Assembly (NCBI RefSeq): GCF_014202275.1
Contig: NZ_JACHGF010000002.1
Span: forward strand, 682,001 to 746,000
Origin: Rhabdobacter roseus
GTDB taxonomy: Bacteria > Bacteroidota > Bacteroidia > Cytophagales > Spirosomataceae
Reading direction: 5' to 3'
Length of the DNA: 64,000 nucleotides
Both the position numbers and the translations under genes were made by a program. The notes below the pieces were generated by a model. It saw nothing but the letters and a program-made list of their open reading frames with translations. It did not search any database and was not told the origin of the DNA. This document shows positions 56,350 through 64,000 of this stretch, in pieces (the first letter of the stretch is position 1; each line of letters starts with the position of its first letter).

Positions 56350-57462
56350 ATGAAGTACCCTATCCTCATCGCGGGCGGCGGCCTGGCCGGATTGGTCTGT
56401 AGCATCGAGTTGGCGCAGGCTGGTCTGAGGGTGATCCTGATCGAGCGTAAGAAGTACCCCCACCACAAGGTCTGTGGCGAATACGTTTCTAACGAAGTGA
56501 GGCCTTACCTGGAAAAACTCCGCCTGGACCTGAAGGCACTGGGGGCCGTTGAGATCCAACGCTTCCGGCTCACTTCTCCCCGTGGCAACGTGCTGGATAC
56601 CCGCCTGGACCTGGGCGGCTTTGGCATTAGCCGGTACCGGCTCGACGCCGCGCTTTATGAGCTGGCGCTGCAAGCGGGCGTGGAGGTAGTACTCAATACC
56701 ACCATCACGGATATTCAGTGGAAGGCGGACGGCTTTGAGGTGCAAACGCCCGAAGCGTGTTATCAAGCCGAAATCGTGGTGGGAGCCTACGGAAAGCGCG
56801 CCCGGCTTGACCGGCAGCTGGAACGGCCCTTCATGCAGCAGCCTTCGCCCTACTTGGGTGTAAAGTACCATGTGCGCTACGATTTCCCCGACGACCTCAT
56901 TGCGCTGCACAACTTCAAGGGTGGGTACTGTGGTATTTCAGCCGTTGAGGAGGGTAAATTCTGTTTTTGCTACCTCATCGAGCGCGCCGCCCTCAAGGCC
57001 TTTGGAAGTATTCCGGTGATGGAGAAAAAAGTACTGGCCCGCAATCCACACCTGTATTCCATTTTGCACGAGGCGGAGTTTCTGTACGATAAGCCGGAGG
57101 TCATCAATGAAATATCCTTTGCTCCCAAAAAAGCCATCGAAAATCACATCCTGATGGCGGGCGACGCCGCCGGGCTCATTACGCCCCTCTGCGGCAACGG
57201 CATGGCCATGGCGATCCGGGCCGGAAGTATGGCCGCTCACGAAATCACGGGGTACTTTAACCACCACCACAACCGGGCCCAACTGGAAGAGAAGTACGCC
57301 CAGCGCTGGCAAAATGAGTTTTCTACCCGCCTCTGGGTAGGCAGAAAAATACAGCGCCTCTTCGGCAGTGAAGCCCTGTCCGAAATGGCGCTGCATTTTT
57401 TTGGAATGGTACCACCCGCCATGCGGCTCGTGATCCGGCGTACGCACGGCAGTCCGTTCTAA
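56350..57462 (+). CDS. FAD-dependent oxidoreductase (geranylgeranyl-reductase-like)
   Basis: A 370-residue flavoprotein of the p-hydroxybenzoate hydroxylase/geranylgeranyl reductase group. The FAD motif ILIAGGGLAGLVCSIELAQAG starts it (broken across the 20-residue limit here), KVCGEYVSNEV follows, and the GD motif LMAGDAAGLITPLCGNGM is at about residue 280. It may reduce a polyprenyl or hydroxylate an aromatic or polyketide substrate. It is a single gene ended by a motif-rich hairpin. Confidence 0.85.
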   Translation: MKYPILIAGGGLAGLVCSIELAQAGLRVILIERKKYPHHKVCGEYVSNEVRPYLEKLRLDLKALGAVEIQRFRLTSPRGNVLDTRLDLGGFGISRYRLDAALYELALQAGVEVVLNTTITDIQWKADGFEVQTPEACYQAEIVVGAYGKRARLDRQLERPFMQQPSPYLGVKYHVRYDFPDDLIALHNFKGGYCGISAVEEGKFCFCYLIERAALKAFGSIPVMEKKVLARNPHLYSILHEAEFLYDKPEVINEISFAPKKAIENHILMAGDAAGLITPLCGNGMAMAIRAGSMAAHEITGYFNHHHNRAQLEEKYAQRWQNEFSTRLWVGRKIQRLFGSEALSEMALHFFGMVPPAMRLVIRRTHGSPF

Positions 57463-57579
57463 AGAAGAAGAGGTACCTACCCTACTACTAAGGCTAAGTA
57501 CCTCTACTGAAACAAGCCGAAGGTACCTTGTAGGGGGTACTTTGTAAGTACCCCCTACAAGGTACCTGTGCCGGCCTGA
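57463..57579. repeat. Densest cluster of the GGTACY motif
   Basis: About seven copies in 117-130 bases, including GGTACCT near 57472, AAGTACC at 57496, a hairpin carrying four copies (57521-57567) and GGTACCT just past it. It lies between the flavin oxidoreductase (+) and the small gene (-), which converge. Confidence 0.8.
57521..57567. terminator. Hairpin made of four GGTACY motifs
   Basis: Perfect 22-bp arms (57521-57542 and 57546-57567) with a 3-base loop. Each arm starts with an AGGTACCT-type copy and ends with a GGTACTT-type copy. It is in the right place to stop both converging transcripts, though it lacks a long T-run. Confidence 0.8.
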
Positions 57580-57816
57580 TCAGGTACCTCCGTAGGCGGG
57601 TTTATTTATATCGGGTTTATCCGTATTTCTGTTTTGGTGTAGTACGTGTACTACGCTCGGGTCAGGCTCCCCGTTTTCGTCGGCGTAGGTGTCCTCGATG
57701 TCGTTTAGCCGCTCCCGCTCGTCGCTGTTGAGCTCTTTCACTTCCGATTTATCTTTTTCCGTCTGGGTAGGTCCTGCTTTGGTCGCCCCGCCCGGTTGTT
57801 TGCTTTTATAAGGCAT
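57580..57816 (-). CDS. Small hydrophilic hypothetical protein
   Basis: A 78-residue protein rich in Asp, Glu, Lys, Asn and Pro, with DERERLNDIEDTYADENG in the middle. It has no signal, membrane segment or known domain. I prefer the ATG at 57816 (MPYKSK); the frame is open up to 57909, but that start would overlap the AsnC gene. Function unknown. It lies downstream of the AsnC gene on the same strand. Confidence 0.55.
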   Translation of the reverse strand: MPYKSKQPGGATKAGPTQTEKDKSEVKELNSDERERLNDIEDTYADENGEPDPSVVHVLHQNRNTDKPDINKPAYGGT

Positions 57817-57901
57817 GTCCGTGGTCGTTTGGTTGATGAATACGTTTAGATTCGATTTTCCAAAAAGGCTAAAAAAGCATACCACTTTGCCGAAGCCTTG
57901 C

Positions 57902-58366
57902 CTACTCAAGGGGTAGTTCGGTGGTACTTTTGACCTGGGACATCACAAAAAAACTACTGATGTGCAGCACACTTTTAAGGACCGAAAGATTTTGCTGGTA
58001 AAACTGATTATAGGCCTCGACGTCGTCTACCACGATTTTCAATAGGTAGTCGAAACTACCCGACACCACGCAGCACTCCAGTACTTCGGGCATTTGACCT
58101 ACCGCCTCGTTGAACTCCTCAAAGCTTTCTTTGCGTTGCTTGTCGAGCGTTATGTTACAATATACCAATAGATTCTTCCCCAGCTTACGGCGGTTCAGCA
58201 GGCACACATACCGCTCAATGTACCCTTCTTTCTCGAGCTTGCGAATGCGGTCGTGGACGGGCGTGACGGAGAGATTGACCCGCGCGGCCATTTCTTTGAT
58301 GGTAAGCTGGGCGTTTTGCTGGAGCAGCTTCATTAGCTGGCGGTCCGTGGCGTCTGGGTTCATCAA
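57902..58366 (-). CDS. Lrp/AsnC family transcriptional regulator
   Basis: A 154-residue Lrp-type regulator with an N-terminal helix-turn-helix (IKEMAARVNLSVTPVHDRIR) and a C-terminal RAM/AsnC ligand domain (CCVVSGSFDYLLKIVVDD). It is divergent from ald, the standard arrangement for alanine-responsive regulators (AldR type), so it probably controls ald in response to alanine or another amino acid. A palindrome at 58462-58478 is a possible operator. Confidence 0.88.
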   Translation of the reverse strand: MMNPDATDRQLMKLLQQNAQLTIKEMAARVNLSVTPVHDRIRKLEKEGYIERYVCLLNRRKLGKNLLVYCNITLDKQRKESFEEFNEAVGQMPEVLECCVVSGSFDYLLKIVVDDVEAYNQFYQQNLSVLKSVLHISSFFVMSQVKSTTELPLE

Positions 58367-58461
58367 CAGAAATATTTTTGGGTGACAGCTTTTATATTTG
58401 TCCTGGCAAAGAAAAATAGTAACTATTCTGCCTGAATAATAGAAATTTTTTCTGTAATTAT

Positions 58462-58478
58462 TGGTACATAAAGTACCA
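58462..58478. promoter_or_regulatory. Possible operator for the AsnC regulator
   Basis: TGGTAC and GTACCA (58462-58467 and 58473-58478) form a perfect palindrome with a 5-base AT spacer, placed just upstream of the ald -7 box. It also contains one AAGTACC copy, so it may instead belong to the dispersed family. Confidence 0.4.
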
Positions 58479-58492
58479 TTTCCTATTATTAG

Positions 58493-58500
58493 TACTTTTG
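58493..58500 (+). promoter_or_regulatory. Candidate -7 box (TACTTTTG) of ald
   Basis: Perfect TAnnTTTG 47 bases before the ald start; no -33 TTG at the standard distance. Confidence 0.45.
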
Positions 58501-58546
58501 CAAAAGAAATAGCGAAGGTATTCTCGCTTTAACTTTTCTTCTATAT

Positions 58547-59677
58547 ATGATCATTGGTGTTCCGCAAGAAATAAAGAACAACGAAAACCGGGTGGCTTTA
58601 ACACCCGCCGGAGTCACTGAATTTGTGAAGCAGGGACATTCCGTATACGTACAGCAGGGTGCGGGTGCCAGCAGCGGCTTCACCGACCAAGAGTACCGCG
58701 AAGCCGGGGCTACACTCCTGGCTACCATTGAGGAAGTATACGGGATCGCCGAAATGATCATTAAAGTAAAGGAGCCCATTGCGTCGGAGTACCCGCTCAT
58801 TAAAGAAAATCAACTCCTGTTTACCTACTTTCATTTCGCCTCGTCACAGCCTCTCACCCAGGCCATGATCGAGCGTAAAGCCGTGTGTCTGGCTTACGAA
58901 ACGGTGGAAAAAACCGATCGAAGCCTGCCGTTGCTGGTGCCGATGAGCGAGGTAGCCGGCCGCATGGCGGTGCAGGAAGGCGCCAAGTACCTCGAAAAAC
59001 CTATGGGCGGACGGGGTATTTTGCTGGGCGGCGTAGCGGGAGTAAAACCCGCTAACGTACTGGTGCTGGGCGGCGGTATTGTAGGTACCCAGTCGGCCAA
59101 GATGGCTGCGGGGCTCGGTGCCAACGTCACGATCGTGGACATCAGCTTGCCGCGCTTGCGGTATTTGGAAGACATCATGCCTGCCAACGTAGATACCGTG
59201 ATGTCCAATGAATACACGATTCGCCAGCTGGTACAACAGGCCGACCTCATCATTGGCGGGGTACTTATCCCCGGTGCCAAGGCCCCTTCGCTCATCACCC
59301 GGGACATGCTTAAGCTCATGCGTCCCGGTACGGTGATGGTCGACGTAGCCATCGATCAGGGCGGTTGTTTTGAAACATCTCACGCTACCACGCATCAGGA
59401 TCCAATCTATGTCGTGGATGACATTATACATTATTGCGTAGCGAACATGCCCGGAGCCGTACCGTATACGTCTACGCTGGCGCTAACCAACGCAACCCTC
59501 CCCTACGCTTTGCAACTGGCTGGCCAGGGCTGGCAAAAAGCCTGCTCGCAAAACGAAGAGCTGCGGAAGGGACTCAACATTGTACACGGAAAAGTGGTAT
59601 ACCGGGGCGTGTCTGATGCCTTTGACTTGCCCTTTACCGAGGTGAGCGAAGTACTGGGCCACGTAGCCCACGTGTAG
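58547..59677 (+). CDS. ald: Alanine dehydrogenase
   Basis: A 376-residue NAD-dependent enzyme interconverting alanine and pyruvate plus ammonia. The substrate-binding GVPQEIKNNENRVAL, the RGILLGGVAGVKPAN and nucleotide-binding VLVLGGGIVG motifs, and HATTHQDP all match Ald. The ATG at 58547 gives the standard start. It is controlled probably by the divergent AsnC-type regulator, and a clear terminator follows. Confidence 0.95.
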   Translation: MIIGVPQEIKNNENRVALTPAGVTEFVKQGHSVYVQQGAGASSGFTDQEYREAGATLLATIEEVYGIAEMIIKVKEPIASEYPLIKENQLLFTYFHFASSQPLTQAMIERKAVCLAYETVEKTDRSLPLLVPMSEVAGRMAVQEGAKYLEKPMGGRGILLGGVAGVKPANVLVLGGGIVGTQSAKMAAGLGANVTIVDISLPRLRYLEDIMPANVDTVMSNEYTIRQLVQQADLIIGGVLIPGAKAPSLITRDMLKLMRPGTVMVDVAIDQGGCFETSHATTHQDPIYVVDDIIHYCVANMPGAVPYTSTLALTNATLPYALQLAGQGWQKACSQNEELRKGLNIVHGKVVYRGVSDAFDLPFTEVSEVLGHVAHV

Positions 59678-59713
59678 GATTGAGTAAAAAGTAATTAAGG
59701 TGGAGTAGTATGG

Positions 59714-59746
59714 AAAGCGACCCGGAATTTGATGGGTCGCTTTTTT
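59714..59746 (+). terminator. Terminator after ald
   Basis: AAAGCGACCC (59714-59723) pairs with GGGTCGCTTT (59734-59743) and is followed by a T-run. Good rho-independent terminator. Confidence 0.88.
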
Positions 59747-59806
59747 ATTTTCTAAAAATATTACAATTATTTAGACCGAGTACGCACAGTATTCAAATAT
59801 TATTCT

Positions 59807-59814
59807 TACTTTTG
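59807..59814 (+). promoter_or_regulatory. Candidate -7 box (TACTTTTG) of the helicase gene
   Basis: Perfect TAnnTTTG about 290 bases before the start codon, which would give a long leader. No -33 TTG at the standard distance. Confidence 0.5.
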
Positions 59815-59920
59815 CAAAAAATAAAACGAACATCCGTTCGCACTTCTGCTTCTACTCCGGTTTGGGTGATTTGAACTACCATTAACTTTTCCGTTCAGAT
59901 CTTAATGCCGTAATTATCTT

Positions 59921-60034
59921 GCAGAGCCACACGGATGACTCGTGGTGGGCTTTGCGTTATCCCCTGTTAGTACACATACCAGTACCCTTTTAGCGTTGAT
60001 CAGATCGATCGAGGCAAAGCACGTTTCCGTGTGG
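59921..60034 (+). promoter_or_regulatory. Structured 5' leader of the DEAD-box helicase gene
   Basis: Two alternative foldings are possible. Local: GCAGAGCC (59921-59928) pairs with GGGCTTTGC (59947-59955). Long-range: CCACACGGA (59927-59935) pairs with TCCGTGTGG (60026-60034), with GCTTTGC (59949-59955) pairing with GCAAAGC (60014-60020) inside it. These exclude each other. Long structured leaders are known for cold-shock DEAD-box helicase genes elsewhere. Confidence 0.55.
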
Positions 60035-60102
60035 GCACTAACCTGTTTATACTCTCTCCCACCTATCTCATCCTAGTTTTATAATCTACAATTTACAAGA
60101 AA

Positions 60103-61833
60103 ATGACAATTGAAACTTTTGCCGACCTGGGGTTATCCGAAAACATCCTTAAGGCCGTCAACGAAATGGGCTTCGAGAAGCCTTCCCCCATTCAGGAGCA
60201 AGGTATACCGCCCGTGATGCAGGGCTACGACGTAATCGGCCAGGCCCAAACGGGTACCGGAAAAACGGCGGCCTTTGGCATTCCCGTGCTGGAAAAGATA
60301 GATCCTACCAATAATGCCGTACAAGCCCTGATTCTGTGCCCCACGCGGGAATTAGCCGTGCAGGTGTCCGAAGAAATTAGCCGCCTGGGCAAGTACATGC
60401 GCGGCATTCGGATTGAGACCATCTACGGTGGTGACTCGATCGAACGCCAGATCCGTTCCCTAAAAAAAGGGGTTCATATCGTGGTAGGTACCCCCGGCCG
60501 CGTCATGGATCACATGCAGCGCCGGACGCTTCACTTCAACGAAGTACAAATGATGGTACTTGACGAAGCCGATGAAATGCTCGACATGGGCTTTCGCGAG
60601 GATATCGAGAGCATTTTGAAAGAAATGCCCGAAGAGCGCCAAACGATCTTGTTTTCGGCTACCATGTCCAAGCCGATCATGTCCATCACCAAGCGCTTTC
60701 AGAACGACCCCGTTCTGATCAAGGTAGTTCGGAACGAGCTGACCAACCAGAACATTGAGCAGGTTTACTTCGAAGTAAAGCCGCAGGCCAAAGTAGAGGT
60801 GATGACCCGCCTTATCGACATGTACCACCTGCAGTCGCTGCTGGTATTTTGTAATACCAAACGCAAAGTAGACGAGATCGTGGAAGAGCTGCAGCTTCGC
60901 GGCTACGCTTCGGAAGGCCTGCACGGTGACCTGCGCCAGCAGCAGCGTACCAACGTCATGAGCAAGTTCAAAGCGGGCGTAACGACCATCCTGGTGGCTA
61001 CCGACGTGGCCGCTCGTGGTATTGACGTAAGCGGTCTGGACGCGGTCATCAACTACGATGTACCCCTGGACGAAGAGTACTACGTACACCGGATTGGCCG
61101 GACGGGCCGGGCAGGTATGTCGGGCCGGGCGTTCTCGCTGGTTGCCCGCGACGAAAAGTACCGTTTGCGCCAAATCGAAGGCTATACTAAAGTGAAAATC
61201 GAGAAGGGCGTTATTCCTTCCTTTGAAGATATTGTGGGAATCCGGAAAGCCCGCTTTGTGGATAGCATCGCGGCCGCCATCCAGGAAGGCGATACGGATC
61301 TTTACGAAGACGTGCTGGAGATGCTTCGGCATAGCGGCTACTCCACCGAGCAAATCGTGGGAGCCATGGCCAAGCAAATCATGGGAGTCCAAAAAGACAA
61401 CTACGCCAATGGCAACCTGGCTTGGGAAGAAAAACGCAACGACCGGATGGGAAGCGACCGTCGGGAACGTGGCGGCGACCGCTTTGACGCCGGAGACCGC
61501 CGCGGCCGCTTTGACCGCGACGACCGCCGGGGCGACCGTGCCCCCAGCAGAAGCGATCGTCCGGCCAGTCGCAACAGCAGCCCTACGACCGCCGAACCCG
61601 GCATGACGCGTCTTTTCCTAAGTGTAGGCCGTAAGGATAACATCCAACCGCGCGACATCGTAGGAGCCATTGCCGGTGAAGCCAAAATTCCTGGCAAAGC
61701 CATTGGAGCCATCGACATCTTCGATAAGTTTACCTTTGTGGACGTACCCGAGCGCGACGCTCGTTCCGTGGTTCGGGCCATGGATGGCAACACCATCAAA
61801 GGCAAGCAGGTACAAATTGACATCGCCAAGTAA
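60103..61833 (+). CDS. deaD: DEAD-box RNA helicase with DbpA-like RNA-binding domain
   Basis: A 576-residue RNA helicase. All core motifs are present: Q motif GFEKPSPIQEQ, AQTGTGKT, PTRELA, TPGR, VLDEADEM, SAT, VATDVAARGID and HRIGRTGR. After the two RecA domains comes an Arg/Asp/Gly-rich linker (about 440-490), then a C-terminal DbpA/CsdA-type RNA-binding domain (LFLSVGRKDNI to the end). It acts in ribosome assembly and RNA decay, often at low temperature. It has a long leader and its own terminator. The symbol is by family resemblance. Confidence 0.92.
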   Translation: MTIETFADLGLSENILKAVNEMGFEKPSPIQEQGIPPVMQGYDVIGQAQTGTGKTAAFGIPVLEKIDPTNNAVQALILCPTRELAVQVSEEISRLGKYMRGIRIETIYGGDSIERQIRSLKKGVHIVVGTPGRVMDHMQRRTLHFNEVQMMVLDEADEMLDMGFREDIESILKEMPEERQTILFSATMSKPIMSITKRFQNDPVLIKVVRNELTNQNIEQVYFEVKPQAKVEVMTRLIDMYHLQSLLVFCNTKRKVDEIVEELQLRGYASEGLHGDLRQQQRTNVMSKFKAGVTTILVATDVAARGIDVSGLDAVINYDVPLDEEYYVHRIGRTGRAGMSGRAFSLVARDEKYRLRQIEGYTKVKIEKGVIPSFEDIVGIRKARFVDSIAAAIQEGDTDLYEDVLEMLRHSGYSTEQIVGAMAKQIMGVQKDNYANGNLAWEEKRNDRMGSDRRERGGDRFDAGDRRGRFDRDDRRGDRAPSRSDRPASRNSSPTTAEPGMTRLFLSVGRKDNIQPRDIVGAIAGEAKIPGKAIGAIDIFDKFTFVDVPERDARSVVRAMDGNTIKGKQVQIDIAK

Positions 61834-61853
61834 TTCCTTTTTCTGGCAAAAAT

Positions 61854-61890
61854 AAAAGGGGCCTATCTCACACGAGATAGCGCCCCTTTT
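61854..61890 (+). terminator. Terminator after the helicase gene
   Basis: AAAAGGGGC and CTATCTC pair with GAGATAG and GCCCCTTTT (61854-61869 with 61874-61890, one bulged C), with a 4-base loop. It could serve both strands. Confidence 0.83.
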
Positions 61891-61911
61891 ACTTGATTAA
61901 CCACTTGACTT

Positions 61912-62475
61912 TTATTTTACAGCATCCCGAACCGACTGTGCTTTTTCGAGGTGTTGCTTCAAGGTAGGTACTTTGTTAGCCGCCCACGATTTCAGATCAG
62001 GATCATTACCGTTGTCGGCTTGTTTCTGAAATTTATCGATATCATCCTTGTGGTCATCCACCATGTGGCTCATGTAGTCTTTGTCAAAGTCTTTGCCCGT
62101 TTTTTTGGACAAATCGTCGTACATTTTCTGGCTCTTATCACTTAGCGTCGTAGGCAGCGTGATGTTCTTCTGCTGAGCCAGCGCTTTTAGCTCGGTGTTG
62201 GCTTTGCCGTGGTCATCGGCCATCATTTTTCCAAAATCTTTGACCGCCTGCGAAGAACCTTTAGACTGAGCCAGCTCACCGAGCTGTACTTCCATCATTC
62301 CGCCGTCGGCTGCTGCTACCGCAAACTCGGCGTCATCTTCCATATTCGAATCGTCAAAAGTAGCTTCATTTTGTTCTTCGGCCGCGTCTTTGCTATCGTT
62401 GTCGCTCGAAGTATTACAGCTTACCGCGGCAAACATACACGCCAACAATAGGGCATTCCAAGTCATCTTTTTCAT
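61912..62475 (-). CDS. DUF4142 family lipoprotein
   Basis: A 187-residue lipoprotein: the ATG at 62475 gives a signal ending FAAVSC with Cys20 acylated. An acidic disordered stretch (about 21-50) is followed by a DUF4142 ferritin-like four-helix domain (KDFGKMMADDHGKANTEL, SHMVDDHKDDIDKFQKQ). The frame is open upstream to 62547 but would bury the signal. Function unknown; the family is common in envelope stress settings. It converges on the helicase gene. Confidence 0.87.
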   Translation of the reverse strand: MKKMTWNALLLACMFAAVSCNTSSDNDSKDAAEEQNEATFDDSNMEDDAEFAVAAADGGMMEVQLGELAQSKGSSQAVKDFGKMMADDHGKANTELKALAQQKNITLPTTLSDKSQKMYDDLSKKTGKDFDKDYMSHMVDDHKDDIDKFQKQADNGNDPDLKSWAANKVPTLKQHLEKAQSVRDAVK

Positions 62476-62702
62476 AGTAGTTTCAAGTTTAGTGATGTTT
62501 GAACTACCTATAACTATATAAAAACACGTGCCAACTGCCAGAGCCACCGCAGGCGTTGAAGCCTATACTACGTATAGGGAAGAAGATCCTCGCTTGGTAG
62601 GGGTGCTTTTGGGGAGCGCTAATGGGTAAGAAGTGGGGAAAACAACCACTAAAGGTATTCCTGGGGTACTTACTTTGGAGAAAGAAAGTACTACCTCGCC
62701 TC

Positions 62703-63482
62703 CTAGAAACGCAGGGTAAAATCTTCCTTCGCTTGTTCCTTCCGGAAAAATACCAGTCCAATCCAGAATAAATCAACGGTAAGACGTACTTGCGGATGAT
62801 CCTTGATATACGCCCAGGCCCGCACCATTTCGTCGGACCAATAGATGTCGTCAAAGATAAACAGGGTGTCGTTGTGCACGTAGGGCAGGCAGGTCTCAAA
62901 GTACCTTACGGTGGGTTCGTACCGATGGTTGGCATCGAAAAACACCAAGTCCACTTTACCGTTCAGGCTTTGAAGGGTACCAGGTAGCGTCGTGTCGATA
63001 TTTCCCAGTATCACCTCGACGTTCTCTACGCCCAGTGCCGCAAAATTCTCCTGTGCAATGCGGGCCGTTTCCGGGCACCCTTCCAGGGTCAGGACGCGCC
63101 CTGACGGGTATCCTTTGGCAAAGTACATCGTCGTGACGCCCAGCGAAGTACCTAGCTCCAAGGTAGTGGTAGGTTGGTACCTGCGTACCAGTCGGTGAAA
63201 CAGTTTGCCGAATTTGGCGGGTTTCTCGGCATTCCGGGCTATGCGGCTTACTTGGCGCCGATCGGAGCCATCAACCCGGGAGCCCGCGCCCAGATCCAGT
63301 ACCCGGATCGTTTCCCTGGAGCGCAGCAGCTGCCGCCGGAGCCGCTGGATTGGCGTATAATCCGGGTGCTGGTCTTTTTGCCGGGGACGAATCACCTGGG
63401 TGTACAATTCAAAAAGAAAAGGAGAATGGATGGCGTGCTCGTTGCCCGAGCGCAGAAGGTACTTGAGGTAATGAAGAATCAA
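62703..63482 (-). CDS. SAM-dependent methyltransferase (Methyltransf_24 type)
   Basis: A 259-residue class I methyltransferase. HAIHSPFLFELY near the start is typical of the Bacteroidota group; the SAM site is TLELGTSLGVTT, with VLTLEGCPET and DLVFFDANHRYEPT following. It resembles O-methyltransferases, substrate unknown. It lies 82 bases downstream of apaG on the same strand. Confidence 0.85.
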   Translation of the reverse strand: MILHYLKYLLRSGNEHAIHSPFLFELYTQVIRPRQKDQHPDYTPIQRLRRQLLRSRETIRVLDLGAGSRVDGSDRRQVSRIARNAEKPAKFGKLFHRLVRRYQPTTTLELGTSLGVTTMYFAKGYPSGRVLTLEGCPETARIAQENFAALGVENVEVILGNIDTTLPGTLQSLNGKVDLVFFDANHRYEPTVRYFETCLPYVHNDTLFIFDDIYWSDEMVRAWAYIKDHPQVRLTVDLFWIGLVFFRKEQAKEDFTLRF

Positions 63483-63563
63483 TTCGGAAAGTTCTTTAAA
63501 GTAATCAATCTGATCACCCTCTTTTTTCTCCTTCTCCTAGCAAGAGAAGGGCTAGGGATGAGG

Positions 63564-63950
63564 TTAATTCAACCGGTAAGGTACAATCAGCGTAAACTCG
63601 GGGATGACCACCCGAAACTGCCGCCCGTCCAACACCCGCTCCATCAGGTAGGTACCAGCCATCTTACCCAGGTTGGTCCGCAAATTACAGCCCGATACGT
63701 ACTCGTGTACTTCACCCGGCTCCAGTACCGGCTGCTGCCCTACCACGCCTTCGCCTTCCACCTCACGCACGCTTCCGTTGGAGTCGTAGATATGCCAGTG
63801 CCGTCGCAGGAGTTTCACGGTATTCTCGCTGTGATTTTCGATCACAACCTTGTAGGTAAATACAAAATGCGCCTGCCTGGGATTGGAATAATCCGGCTGG
63901 TATTCCGTCAGGACGGTCACTTTTACACCTTCTGTCACTTCAGAAACCAT
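63564..63950 (-). CDS. apaG: ApaG family protein
   Basis: A 128-residue protein of the ApaG fold (DUF525), a small beta-sandwich, with the family's HFVFTYKVVIENHS, RRHWHIYDSNG and YVSGCNLRTNLGKMAGTY elements. It has been linked to cobalt and magnesium homeostasis in enterobacteria, though its biochemical role is unclear. No signal peptide. The start codon is the ATG at 63950, close to the right edge of the window. Confidence 0.92.
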   Translation of the reverse strand: MVSEVTEGVKVTVLTEYQPDYSNPRQAHFVFTYKVVIENHSENTVKLLRRHWHIYDSNGSVREVEGEGVVGQQPVLEPGEVHEYVSGCNLRTNLGKMAGTYLMERVLDGRQFRVVIPEFTLIVPYRLN

Positions 63951-64000
63951 ACAGGTATCAGGGGGTATGCCTTTTGTTGGTTAAACGAAATTAAGAAGGC

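Larger units (their letters stand above)
59678..60102. other. Intergenic region with ald terminator and helicase leader
   Basis: 425 bases. The left part is the ald terminator; the rest is the promoter and long 5' leader of the DEAD-box helicase gene. No small gene, tRNA or heptamer copy of the GGTACY family was found. Confidence 0.65.

Noticed and set aside
60460-61392. 310-residue frame antisense to the DEAD-box helicase
   Set aside because: It lies wholly inside a gene with all conserved helicase motifs, has no family resemblance and His/Leu-rich mirror composition.

Overview
The window looks like chromosomal DNA of a Bacteroidota bacterium of the order Cytophagales, most likely close to the Spirosomataceae. 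The evidence is the protein families: DUF983, DUF3822, DUF5683, DUF1599 and BT_3928-like proteins, a type B gliding/T9SS C-terminal domain, a FadL-type outer-membrane protein, an archaeal-type ProS and a MaeB-phosphotransacetylase fusion. Several genes also carry Bacteroidota -7 boxes (TAnnTTTG), some with a TTG about 19 bases upstream. No rRNA, tRNA, CRISPR array, phage or intact insertion sequence was seen. The species cannot be named from the sequence.

Layout. 1-7740 is a surface-polysaccharide cluster: an ArnT/GT39-like membrane protein running off the left edge, an SGNH protein, two GT4 and two GT2 glycosyltransferases, a WcaF-like acetyltransferase and a WecA/MraY-type lipid-linked sugar transferase. 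7846-17630 holds malic enzyme, an alpha/beta hydrolase lipoprotein, serine acetyltransferase, a TetR regulator, a ROK sugar kinase, a PPK1-like protein and an aldo/keto reductase. 17717-26917 holds pyrE with a CorC/HlyC protein, a Nudix protein, thioredoxin, DUF983, coaD with DUF3822, a second Nudix protein, a CBS protein, a RecD/Dda-like helicase, a Sua5-type tRNA modification enzyme and a small Q/G-rich protein. 27333-31059 has a GMC oxidoreductase with its gluconate-dehydrogenase-subunit-3-like partner, then a type B T9SS cargo protein. 31259-41852 has an asymmetric YbiT-type ABC-F protein, a beta-propeller protein, an S9 peptidase, rpsT, cdaA-folP, DUF1599, a BT_3928-like protein and aroK. 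41915-54035 has a FadL-like porin, a Gly/Met-rich lipoprotein, proS, an FKBP isomerase, dprA with an AlbA_2 protein, two tandem signal peptidases, dapB, DUF5683 and parB; parA follows at 54215-55012. The right end has a radical-SAM/SPASM protein, a flavin oxidoreductase, an AsnC regulator divergent from ald, a DEAD-box helicase with a long structured leader, a DUF4142 lipoprotein, a methyltransferase and apaG.

The most striking signal is not a gene. A short palindromic family, RGTACC/GGTACY (mainly AAGTACC/GGTACTT and AGGTACC/GGTACCT), is scattered through the whole window at roughly twenty times the chance rate. It occurs in all coding frames and on both strands, and it is built as inverted pairs into transcription terminators. 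It is present at nine of eleven convergent gene junctions and nearly absent from divergent promoter regions. This resembles the behaviour of DNA uptake sequences or highly iterated palindromes in other bacteria, but I know of no such motif described for this group.

Other notable items are an ABC-F protein with one intact and one degenerate ATP site, a PPK1-like protein lacking several catalytic residues, alternative RNA structures in the helicase leader, and a Q/G-rich 84-residue protein.
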